A stretch of 39,955 bases of DNA from Gammaproteobacteria bacterium (GTDB lineage Bacteria; Pseudomonadota; Gammaproteobacteria; Chromatiales; Chromatiaceae). Below are positions 6,749 to 14,029 of this stretch, in pieces. Both the position numbers and the translations under genes were made by a program. The notes under the pieces are model-generated. The model had not been told where the DNA came from, searched no databases, and saw only the letters and a program-made list of their open reading frames with translations. Location: assembly GCA_024227135.1 (NCBI GenBank), contig JAAELC010000451.1, positions 1 through 39,955 on the forward strand. Direction: 5' to 3'. Each line of letters starts with the position of its first letter. Within the stretch, counting starts at the first letter, position 1.

Positions 6749-9604
6749 ATGATGTTCAAGCGAATCTTCAATACGGACTGGTTGAAATCCAACCGTAAAA
6801 AAAACCGGAACAGTAACCAGAGTAACTCGACAGAGCAGGCGATCCTGGATCCGGATCCGGCCAGGCGCCTTGATGCCTGCCAACAGCTTCAGGATCTTCC
6901 ACGATTGCAACAGATTTCCCAGCAAGACGAAGATGCAGAGATACGGAAATCAGCTGCGGCCAGGCTGGTCGATCTGCTCAGTGGAAGTACACAGAATGCA
7001 CCGGACCTGGAAACCAGACTGACCTGCCTGACCACGGTTGGCCCTGAACTGGCGGGCCGGATTGCTTTGAACGGAGACGATCGTTCTGTAAGACTGGCCG
7101 CGTTAGCACAGGTTAACGATTCCGGCGTACTGGTTAAGTGTGCGCTGAATGACGGAGTAGCCGCGGTAAGGTTGGCGGCGGCTGAACGACTGAAAACCAA
7201 GGAAGACCTGGAGCAGGTCGCACGAAATATCGGAAAACGGGACAAATCGGTTTACCGACTGGTCAAGAACAGACTAAAGGTCCTCTCCGAACAGGAGGAA
7301 GCCCCCCTGAGGGTCCAGGCTGAGGCCAAAGCACTCTGCGAGCGAGCAGAGAAAATCGGGCTCCAGGGGTCCTGGACCCGGGATAAAGCGCTCCTGGATC
7401 ACGTACAAGCCCAATGGGCGGATCTTGGGGGGTCGATCCCCGCCTCCCTTGAGCAACGATTTCGAAAGGCTTGTGACAAGTTCCTGGCCGCACTCACAAT
7501 TCACCAGGAAGAAGACCTGGCACGGGAGCGAATCAGAAAAATCGGTGAACGTGCGCTGTTGGGAAAACAGGACATACTGGATGAGTTATCCGATCTGGAC
7601 CCCCTGCATAATGGTATCGAACCGACCGAGTCCCGCATAAAAGAATTGGGATCGCTCTGGACGACATTCGACAATCTTCCGGAAGCTGAAGAAAAGTTAT
7701 TGGAAGGCCAGTTCAAGAAACTGGCATCCAACCTGGAAAGTAAGCTCAGGCAGCAGCGCGATAAAATACACAGGGAGCAGGGTCTCAAATCATTGACCGA
7801 TCGGGCTCGCTCCTGGTTGGAGGGCAACGCCCCCCTCCAGCATCAGCAATTGGCGAAATGGATCGCGGAGGGAGACCGCCTGCAGGAACAGGCACCCGAA
7901 ACCACTCCTGCCCGGGACTATCTGGCAACCAAGCAAGCACTGCAGTCACGGCTGGAGAAACAGACACATCAGGTCACCGAAAAAATGGGGCGACTGCCGG
8001 ATCGTCTGAGACTTCTCGAGCAACACCTGGATGAGGGGGAATTGAAGCAGGCAATCGCGCTTCACCAGAGCCTTAACGGGGATATCGATCTGATCCGCGC
8101 TACCGGACTGGAACATGGAAACCGGGATACAGAACGGCATTTCCGCCAACTCACGCCCCGGCTTCGGGAGCTTCAGAACTGGCGAAAATGGGGAACAGAC
8201 CAGCACCGCCTGGATATGTGTGACGAAATGGAGGGTCTGATCACAGCCGATATTCCACTGGATGACCTTACCGACCGGGTACAGGGTCTCCAGAAGGAAT
8301 GGAAAAAACTGGACCGGGATGGCACCCGTGTGAATGATTCGTTGAAAAAGCGGTTTCGCCAGGCAGCCGATACCGCGTTCGATCGTTGCCGCCCCTACCT
8401 GGACGAGCAGGCCCGCCAGAAGGAAGCAAATCTGAAAGCCCGCAAAGCCCTCTGCGAACAACTCGAAACCTTCCTGGATCAAATCGACTGGGAGCGAGTG
8501 GACTGGAAGAAAGTCGTCAAAGCAGAACGGGAAACCCGGACTGCCTGGGGTCAGCTAGGTCCGGTAGCCCCCAGAAATCGCAGGGAACTGGACCGGCGTT
8601 ATCGAAACGCAATGAAAAAGCTCGATGCCCAACTGGCCACCGAACGCAGCCGCAACAAAGCCCTGAAGCTGGAACTGATCGAAAAGGCGGCGGCATTGGC
8701 AGAAAACCCGGACCTCGAGCAGGCCATCAAGGATATTAAAGCGCTACAGAGACAATGGCACACGACGGTAGCCTCCAAACGTGCTCAGGAGAATCGTCTC
8801 TGGGAACGGTTCCGGGAAAAATGTGACCAGATATTCAATCGACGGCGAGAAGCAGACACCGCCCATCAAACCGAACTCAAGGCCCATTCGAGTGCACTCA
8901 GGAAATTATGTGAAACTCTGGAGGGGTTAGGTAGCGATTCGTCCTTACAGCCGGACGAGTTGCAACAGGAGCTTGGAAAACAGCAGAGCCGCTGGAACGA
9001 TGAATTCAGACACGACCTGCCAAAAGGTGAAACCAACCGGTTGCTCGGGCATTGGCAAAAGGCGGTGGAAGGGGTCAAGGACCGGATTCGGGTACTTCGA
9101 GAACAGGAGGAACACAAACAGATCAAGCTACTGCGCAGCTACGGGGAATTGTGTCGATCCCTCGAAAAAGCATTGCAAACCGACACGGCACAATCGGCAG
9201 ATACCGAGACCTGGCGACAGCGTCTCGTGTCTCTCGAGCCGCTTTCCGACCCGGGGTTGCAGCAGGCAATCAATGCCCGACTGGACCAGGCGCTGAATGT
9301 ATTAGGAAATAACGATCAGCGAAACGCCTGGATGTCGGATTTTGCGAACAATCTCGAGAAACGGCGGCAACTCTGCCTGAGTATGGAAATACTTGCCGGG
9401 GTTGACTCACCCGACGAGGAGGCAGATGGCCGTCTTGCGTATCAAGTGAGCCGACTGTCGGGACGGCTGGCCGATGGAAAGGAGTTCGAGCCTGATGATG
9501 CCATCAGCCTGGAGAGAGCCTGGTACCTTACAGGCCCCGTGGCGAGCCAGGACATGGATCAACTGCAATCACGCTTTGACCATGCGCTGAACAACATCAG
9601 GTGA
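6749..9604 (+). CDS. Large DUF349-repeat protein with N-terminal HEAT-like region
   Basis: This 951-aa cytoplasmic, highly charged, helical protein has HEAT-like helices in residues about 30-180 (RRLDACQQLQ, EIRKSAAARLVDLL, VRLAALAQV, VRLAAAERL). At least six DUF349-type units follow, each opening with a tryptophan and ending in a charged helix: near residues 223 (WADLGGS), 304 (WTTFDN), 517 (WKKLDRD), 599 (WGQLGPV), 669 (WHTTVAS...LWERFREKCDQIF) and 747 (RWNDEF). DUF349 proteins are widespread and mostly uncharacterised. The start ATG is one of two adjacent ATGs with a poor upstream site. It heads a same-strand cluster with the VWA-like and J-domain genes. Confidence 0.85.
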   Translation: MMFKRIFNTDWLKSNRKKNRNSNQSNSTEQAILDPDPARRLDACQQLQDLPRLQQISQQDEDAEIRKSAAARLVDLLSGSTQNAPDLETRLTCLTTVGPELAGRIALNGDDRSVRLAALAQVNDSGVLVKCALNDGVAAVRLAAAERLKTKEDLEQVARNIGKRDKSVYRLVKNRLKVLSEQEEAPLRVQAEAKALCERAEKIGLQGSWTRDKALLDHVQAQWADLGGSIPASLEQRFRKACDKFLAALTIHQEEDLARERIRKIGERALLGKQDILDELSDLDPLHNGIEPTESRIKELGSLWTTFDNLPEAEEKLLEGQFKKLASNLESKLRQQRDKIHREQGLKSLTDRARSWLEGNAPLQHQQLAKWIAEGDRLQEQAPETTPARDYLATKQALQSRLEKQTHQVTEKMGRLPDRLRLLEQHLDEGELKQAIALHQSLNGDIDLIRATGLEHGNRDTERHFRQLTPRLRELQNWRKWGTDQHRLDMCDEMEGLITADIPLDDLTDRVQGLQKEWKKLDRDGTRVNDSLKKRFRQAADTAFDRCRPYLDEQARQKEANLKARKALCEQLETFLDQIDWERVDWKKVVKAERETRTAWGQLGPVAPRNRRELDRRYRNAMKKLDAQLATERSRNKALKLELIEKAAALAENPDLEQAIKDIKALQRQWHTTVASKRAQENRLWERFREKCDQIFNRRREADTAHQTELKAHSSALRKLCETLEGLGSDSSLQPDELQQELGKQQSRWNDEFRHDLPKGETNRLLGHWQKAVEGVKDRIRVLREQEEHKQIKLLRSYGELCRSLEKALQTDTAQSADTETWRQRLVSLEPLSDPGLQQAINARLDQALNVLGNNDQRNAWMSDFANNLEKRRQLCLSMEILAGVDSPDEEADGRLAYQVSRLSGRLADGKEFEPDDAISLERAWYLTGPVASQDMDQLQSRFDHALNNIR

Positions 9605-9669
9605 CCCGCTCTTTGCCCAGACGTCTTCATGGTCTGATCCGGGTACGACAATAAGGAAACACCTACCGA

Positions 9670-9843
9670 TTGGATTGCCCGGGTACCCTGGGGATTTCAG
9701 TTGAATTAGACGACTTGAAAAGCGTTATCGACAATGCCGGTTGTGACTGCACTACCAGGGACTCGACGATCCTCTGTCCAGGGATTCCCGGGGAGCCAGC
9801 CTCAACAATGCACCATGATCTGCCGATCGGGGTTATCTCATGA
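9670..9843 (+). CDS. Small cysteine-containing ORF translationally coupled to the VWA-like gene
   Basis: This 57-aa frame opens at a TTG preceded by AAGGA (9653-9657) and closes with a TGA that overlaps the ATG of the following gene in an ATGA arrangement. Such overlap is typical of translational coupling. The peptide has a leading LDCPGTLGISVELDDLKSVI and then AGCDCTTRDSTILCPG, giving four cysteines in two pairs. No family is recognised. It is called because of the ribosome site, the exact stop/start overlap and the absence of any other use for this 235-base gap. The unusual start codon and the wide 12-base spacing keep confidence moderate. Confidence 0.5.
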   Translation: MDCPGTLGISVELDDLKSVIDNAGCDCTTRDSTILCPGIPGEPASTMHHDLPIGVIS

Positions 9844-10553
9844 GCAGAAATGACGACAAGACCCTGCCCCAGACAAATCGGGAAAAAATTGACCATTTCC
9901 TGCAGCAGGTGGCGCAAACACCCAGGATCAAAGCCAGTGGCAAACAGGGGCGACTGATATTCGCCATGGATGCCACCGCCAGCCGTGAACCGACCTGGGA
10001 TCAGGCATGCCATATTCAGTCACAAATGTTCGAGGAAACAGACCGGCTTGGCGGACTGGAAATTCAGCTCTGCTACTATCGGGGCTTCAAAGAGTTCAAT
10101 GGGGGCCCCTGGTTGGACAATGGGTCGGCGTTGCGGCGGTGCATGGAAACAGTACGATGCCTGGGGGGCATGACTCAGATACAGCGGTTGTTCGATCATA
10201 CCATCGCCGAGGCACGCCGATCCAAGGTTAATGCCCTGGTATTCGTATGTGATGCCATGGAAGAGGATATTGAACAGCTATCAGCTTCAGCAGGTCAACT
10301 TGGCCTGCTGGGTATTCCGATATTTCTGTTCCACGAGGGGAAAAATCCCGAAGCGGCCCGTGCATTCGACCACTTCGCACGCCTGAGCGGAGGTGCCTGC
10401 TGTCCTTTTGATGCCCGGAGTGCCAGTCAGCTTCGGGATTTACTGAGTGCAGTGGCCGTTTATGCTGCAGGAGGCCAGAAAGCGCTTGAAGGATTCAGCT
10501 CCTCGAAAGGTAATGAGGTCAGGCGACTGACAGATCAGCTGCGCAAGGACTGA
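9840..10553 (+). CDS. VWA-like domain protein
   Basis: This 237-aa soluble protein has a von Willebrand A-type fold from about residue 38. The first strand LIFAMDATASREP carries a MIDAS-like D-x-T-x-S metal site. WLDNGSALRRCMETV and a strand NALVFVCDAMEED follow, then IPIFLFHEGK and a last strand and helix. The C-terminus (DLLSAVAVYAAGGQKALEGF) continues into a charged tail. These proteins bind partners through the metal site. It is placed between the small cysteine ORF and a membrane J-domain gene that starts 5 bases after its stop, so the three look like one operon. The partner and process are unknown. Confidence 0.8.
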   Translation: MSRNDDKTLPQTNREKIDHFLQQVAQTPRIKASGKQGRLIFAMDATASREPTWDQACHIQSQMFEETDRLGGLEIQLCYYRGFKEFNGGPWLDNGSALRRCMETVRCLGGMTQIQRLFDHTIAEARRSKVNALVFVCDAMEEDIEQLSASAGQLGLLGIPIFLFHEGKNPEAARAFDHFARLSGGACCPFDARSASQLRDLLSAVAVYAAGGQKALEGFSSSKGNEVRRLTDQLRKD

Positions 10554-10558
10554 TCAGA

Positions 10559-11311
10559 TTGTATTCCCGCCTGATCCTGATACTGTTACTGGCGTTTTCG
10601 ATTTTCCTGCTGCTTCGCTGGTTTACCAGACTGCCTCCGGGACAGGCAACAAAGCTCATACGGCGCCTGCTGTTTACAGCAGCGGTTATCCTGCTGTTTT
10701 TTCTGGCAGCCACTGGTCGTCTTCATTGGCTGTTTGCCATAATCGCTTCCGTTCTGCCACTGCTGCGCCGGTGGATACTGTTATTGTTGAGTAATCTGCC
10801 ACTGCTCAGGGCCATGTATCAACGATACAGATCCACCCATTCCCGAAATGCTCCTCCATCCGGCCAGAGTTCAGCGATAGAAACCCACTATCTTCGACTC
10901 TATCTCGATCATGACAGTGGAAAAATGAGCGGCGAGGTACTCCAGGGAAATCACAAGGATTCGCGGCTCGAAAATATGGGCTTCGATCAATTGCTCCAGC
11001 TTCTGGAAGAGTGCCGCGCCAACGACACCGAATCGGTTCCGTTGCTGGAAACCTTTCTGGACCGGGAACACGGGGAGCAGTGGAGCAACCACCAGTCATC
11101 CGGTAACGCCCGCGGGGACTCCGCACCGAAAGATAACAACATGTCCACGGATGAGGCTTACCAGATTCTCGGATTGTCACCAGGTGCCACCCGGGAGGAG
11201 ATAGTCGCAACCCACCGAAGACTGATGCAAAAACTGCACCCCGACAGGGGGGGCTCAGATTGGCTGGCAACCAAACTGAACCAGGCCAAGGACCTGTTAC
11301 TGGAAGACTGA
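10559..11311 (+). CDS. Membrane-anchored J-domain (DnaJ-like) protein
   Basis: This 250-aa protein has two or three hydrophobic segments near the N-terminus (about residues 3-21 and 38-80) and a soluble middle. A C-terminal J-like domain (about 197-250) contains DEAYQILGLSPGATREEIV and the HPD motif in KLHPDRGGSDWLATKLNQAK. The arrangement resembles TIM14/DjlA-type co-chaperones, which stimulate an Hsp70 at the membrane. The J domain lacks helix IV and stops soon after helix III, as in the TIM14 group. The start is TTG with AAGGA 9 bases upstream, only 5 bases after the VWA-like gene. Confidence 0.85.
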   Translation: MYSRLILILLLAFSIFLLLRWFTRLPPGQATKLIRRLLFTAAVILLFFLAATGRLHWLFAIIASVLPLLRRWILLLLSNLPLLRAMYQRYRSTHSRNAPPSGQSSAIETHYLRLYLDHDSGKMSGEVLQGNHKDSRLENMGFDQLLQLLEECRANDTESVPLLETFLDREHGEQWSNHQSSGNARGDSAPKDNNMSTDEAYQILGLSPGATREEIVATHRRLMQKLHPDRGGSDWLATKLNQAKDLLLED

Positions 11312-11357
11312 TAAAACTCCCGCACAGCCCCATCCATGGGCGGTCTCCTCTATGGAC

Positions 11358-11870
11358 TTAAAAACGCTTGAAGAGGCTGCCAAGCTGCATTCCCATACGT
11401 TTGTATTGCTGCACGGCATTATCGTATTCGATACGATCCGCCCACTGCTGGGTATCGCTATAGGATTCCAGCTTTTTCTTGTCTCTACATCGGCGCCCGC
11501 AGATCATAGAAAGCCGTTCCACCGTATCGGACAAAGCAATAATGTACACATCCAGGGCAAACGCAAACTCCCGGCCTATCGTGGTCGACGGTTCCAGTTC
11601 CTCATCCCCATCGATCACGGCCCTCGCCTCGGCCAGTTCCTTGCTCAGCTGATTCAAATCAGCTTCATGCTTGCAGTATTCCGGTTCTCCACTCTTAGAG
11701 AACATGACTTTCAATTGTGCAAGGGAAAATGAAAACACTGATGCATGGATGCTTGCGTATCGACCATGGATATTGGATGCCCGGTGGGCCAGCGTAACCA
11801 GACTGATCATCGAGACGACACACTCCCTGCGGTAGTATTCACTGGTTTCAAAGTCAGCATTTCGAGTCAC
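11358..11870 (-). CDS. Hypothetical protein
   Basis: This 170-aa protein is not recognised. It is largely helical and soluble, with a charged middle (LNQLSKELAEARAVIDGDEE), a short cysteine pair region (MICGRRCRDKKKLES) and a C-terminal helix (EYDNAVQQYKRMGMQLGSL). The start is taken at GTG 11870; the upstream AGGG is weak, and a later start inside the first 22 residues is possible. It is convergent with the J-domain gene, with 46 bp between stops. It could be a real orphan gene; nothing suggests its function. Confidence 0.55.
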   Translation of the reverse strand: MTRNADFETSEYYRRECVVSMISLVTLAHRASNIHGRYASIHASVFSFSLAQLKVMFSKSGEPEYCKHEADLNQLSKELAEARAVIDGDEELEPSTTIGREFAFALDVYIIALSDTVERLSMICGRRCRDKKKLESYSDTQQWADRIEYDNAVQQYKRMGMQLGSLFKRF

Positions 11871-12213
11871 CCACCCTGCCCTGTGTATACTCTAAGCAGC
11901 AAAAAAGTGAAAGCCTGAGAGCATCCGTGAGGGCAATCCCAGGATCAAAGGGACCACCCGGTAAGAGCGGTTGATTGTCAGTGAAAGAGTATAATCGATT
12001 ATCTTACGGGGAACTTCCGGCGTTATGACCGTACGAAAACACCACAGGATCATAAGAGTTTCCTCTCGGGTCATTATCCGACGCTCCTGCACTTAGGTCC
12101 GCGGAAAAAAACAGAATAGCGGAAACAGCCCGGGCGAAAACCGGCAGCGCACCCGCACTCCTTTCAGTTTTGCGACTATCGGGGGCAGCGTATCTGAAGA
12201 TGCTATTATACTA
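11871..12213. other. Gene-poor spacer upstream of the foldback pair
   Basis: These 343 bases contain a palindrome ATAATCGATTAT near 11990 and a possible 60-aa minus-strand frame (11892-12074). That frame has AGGAG 9 bases before its ATG but a composition and ending that do not look like a known protein. I see no other structure. Confidence 0.35.
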
Positions 12214-12326
12214 GGAGCCTGTCCGAGAATAGCAAAATCCGTGTTTTTGACAAAATTAATTCATTATTAATCAATAAGTTAAAAATCGCGTTTTGCCAAA
12301 AACTGAGTTCTCGGACAGCCTCCTAG
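12211..12326. mobile_element. MITE-like foldback element, short AT-rich copy
   Basis: The ends GAGCCTGTCCGAGAA and TTCTCGGACAG(C)CTC are inverted, and the element is bounded by CTAG on both sides (12211-12214 and 12323-12326), which looks like a 4-bp target duplication. The AT-rich interior differs from the other two elements and contains TTAATTCATTATTAATC. No coding capacity. CTAG duplication is known for some IS5-group elements; assignment is tentative. Confidence 0.7.
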
Positions 12327-12488
12327 GAGCCTATCCGAGAATAGGGGCCGTAGCGAGGGGAAGCTGGTTTGAGCCAGGTTTTATGATCATTTGAGGCGAA
12401 TATTGGGCATATTTAACGAAAATGATCGGAGAATCTGGCCAAATCCAGCTTTTCCGCAGTAGGCTCACTATTCTCGGACAGGTCCTAG
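12323..12488. mobile_element. MITE-like foldback element, copy sharing its interior with the first one
   Basis: The element begins right at the CTAG that ends the preceding one and finishes at another CTAG (12485-12488). Its ends GAGCCTATCCGAGAATAG and CTATTCTCGGACAGGTC are imperfect inverted repeats. The interior from GTAGCGAGGG through GATCATTTGAGGCGAATA and AAAATGATCGG to TCCGCAGTAGG matches the element at 1-212. Two elements therefore sit end to end and share one target sequence. Confidence 0.75.
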
Positions 12489-12513
12489 AGGCGTTCCCGG
12501 TCCATTGGACCAA

Positions 12514-13482
12514 TCACCCGTCGATACCGGGCATGGCAGATGGAGTGGCAGATATAACAGGTGGATTGGCAGGCAGAATAGATGGGGTGGCAGCGCTGGC
12601 TGTTGTCCGTGTATTCTTCAACCAGGCCTTCTCGTATCGATGGCTGACTTTGCCATAATCCCTCAGTATCCGTTTCACATAAGCAAGCGTCTCTGGGAAA
12701 GGAGGCACCCCCCCATACTTCCGGACTCTCTGCTCCCCCGCATTGTATGCTGCCAGCACCCGCTCCACATCCCCTTCGAAATAGGCCAGCAGCCAACGCA
12801 GATAGGCCATACCACCACGAATGTTCTGTTCCGGGTCCCATGGGTCTTCGACACCGAAACGATGGGCCGTGGCAGGCATCAACTGCATGAGACCGCATGC
12901 CCCTTTGGAGGACAAAGCGCTCGCATTGAATGCCGATTCGGCAGAAATAACCGCAAGCACGAGATTAGGATCCAGGCCATTGACCCGGGAAAGGGACTTC
13001 ACCAGCCGCACGATATCGCGACACTTCTTCCCCCCGCATCGTTTCTTGAGCCAAGGCAGATTTACCCGTTTTGTACAGCCATCGCCCTTCGGTGGGCGTA
13101 ATCCGGAAAAGCGTTTTACCTGTTGACGGGAGAACTCATCACCCCCGGCGGCAGCTTTACCCAGCCAGTATCCGGCACGCCTGTCGTCCCGGCTCACACC
13201 CTGCCCGCTGAAATACATCCAGCCCAGATTACGCTGAGCCTCGACAGACCCCCTGGTAACGGCACGACAATACCACTCGATGGCCAGAGCAGGGTTCCGC
13301 CCCACGCCTTCACCGTGCTCCAGAGCCTCCCCCAATGCCACTTGAGCAGTGGGATCTCCCTGCTCTGCCAGGGATTGCAACTGGGAAAGGGACAGATGCA
13401 GGTAGGAACCAGCCATTATCCTCCCAGGTTGAAACAACAGGATTATGACCAGTATGGCGGACCATGTGATGCTGGAGCGCAT
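12514..13482 (-). CDS. Lytic transglycosylase with Sel1-like repeats
   Basis: This protein probably cleaves peptidoglycan glycan strands in the periplasm. The 322-aa form begins MRSSITWSAILVIILLFQPG, a signal peptide; the frame is open a further 17 codons to a TTG, which I consider less likely. Residues about 30-110 contain Sel1-type repeats (PTAQVALGEALEHGEGVGRN, AQRNLGWMYFSGQGVSRD). A family-1 SLT domain follows from about 150, with catalytic Glu182 in ISAESAFN, then GLMQLMPATAHRFG and LAAYNAGEQRVRKYGG. The Ala/Pro/Thr-rich tail is low-complexity. The foldback pair ends 25 bases beyond its stop codon. Confidence 0.9.
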   Translation of the reverse strand: MRSSITWSAILVIILLFQPGRIMAGSYLHLSLSQLQSLAEQGDPTAQVALGEALEHGEGVGRNPALAIEWYCRAVTRGSVEAQRNLGWMYFSGQGVSRDDRRAGYWLGKAAAGGDEFSRQQVKRFSGLRPPKGDGCTKRVNLPWLKKRCGGKKCRDIVRLVKSLSRVNGLDPNLVLAVISAESAFNASALSSKGACGLMQLMPATAHRFGVEDPWDPEQNIRGGMAYLRWLLAYFEGDVERVLAAYNAGEQRVRKYGGVPPFPETLAYVKRILRDYGKVSHRYEKAWLKNTRTTASAATPSILPANPPVISATPSAMPGIDG

Positions 13483-13828
13483 AAAACGATTGAGCTCACC
13501 CGGCAGAAAATTAACAAGACAGTTATGAAGCAAAATTCAATCCAACTCAGGTAAATATAAATGAATCAGAGGGTTACAGACTCACTCGAACCACACTGAA
13601 CAGGAACTGTAAACTTTACTGACACTCCCAAGCTCCACTCTCCTGCCCTCTTCCCCCCCGAATAGCCGTCAACGCTCATTTTCGGGGTACGGGACAAGCG
13701 CCTCAATCGATCCATGCAACTACTACAACTTCTTGTTACAACTTGTTTTTTATTGACCCTGCCAGCAGACTCAGCGAGTATGTTGAATAATCCACAGTGA
13801 CCAGCAGAGCATCTGACAAGCAAATCCC
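13483..13828. other. Divergent spacer between the transglycosylase and the CbrX/CbrA-like genes
   Basis: These 346 bases must hold promoters for both directions. A TGTTAC half-site occurs at 13734-13739 inside ACTTCTTGTTACAACTTG, similar to the half-sites seen before the two symporters. An exact promoter could not be placed. An open minus frame at 13566-13844 looks like a chance ORF. Confidence 0.35.
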
Positions 13829-14029
13829 ATGCCCGACCGACCAAACCCGGATCAACAGAATGAGTTCACATTGCTGTTGGCAATGCTGGCACTGTTTCTC
13901 TTCTCCTCTCCCTTTACACTCTGGTGGGCCTCGGGTGATTACCCCTGGTTTCTCCCCTACCTGCTGTGGCTGCTTATCATCCTGCTCGGCGCACTGTTGA
14001 GTAATCGCCATCGCCGCCATGACTTATGA
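13829..14029 (+). CDS. CbrX-like small membrane protein overlapping the sensor-kinase gene
   Basis: This 66-aa protein has a polar start (MPDRPNPDQQNE) and two hydrophobic segments, LLAMLALFLFSSPF and LLWLLIILLGALL, separated by a Trp-rich turn. Its stop lies 11 bases inside the next gene. In Pseudomonas a small membrane-protein gene, cbrX, overlaps cbrA and couples their translation; the position, size and overlap here match. Identity is inferred from context and shape, since such short proteins diverge quickly. The ribosome site is weak. It probably controls how much kinase is made. Confidence 0.7.
   Translation: MPDRPNPDQQNEFTLLLAMLALFLFSSPFTLWWASGDYPWFLPYLLWLLIILLGALLSNRHRRHDL

Noticed and set aside
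11318-11350. CATGGGCGGTCT as a fourth copy of the foldback repeat
   Set aside because: Only about 12 bases match, without the hairpin core or GTATTTACGGCGTC block.
11892-12074. 60-aa minus-strand frame with AGGAG before an ATG
   Set aside because: The ribosome site is good but the peptide shows no domain, signal or membrane pattern, and no neighbour supports it; kept only as a note.
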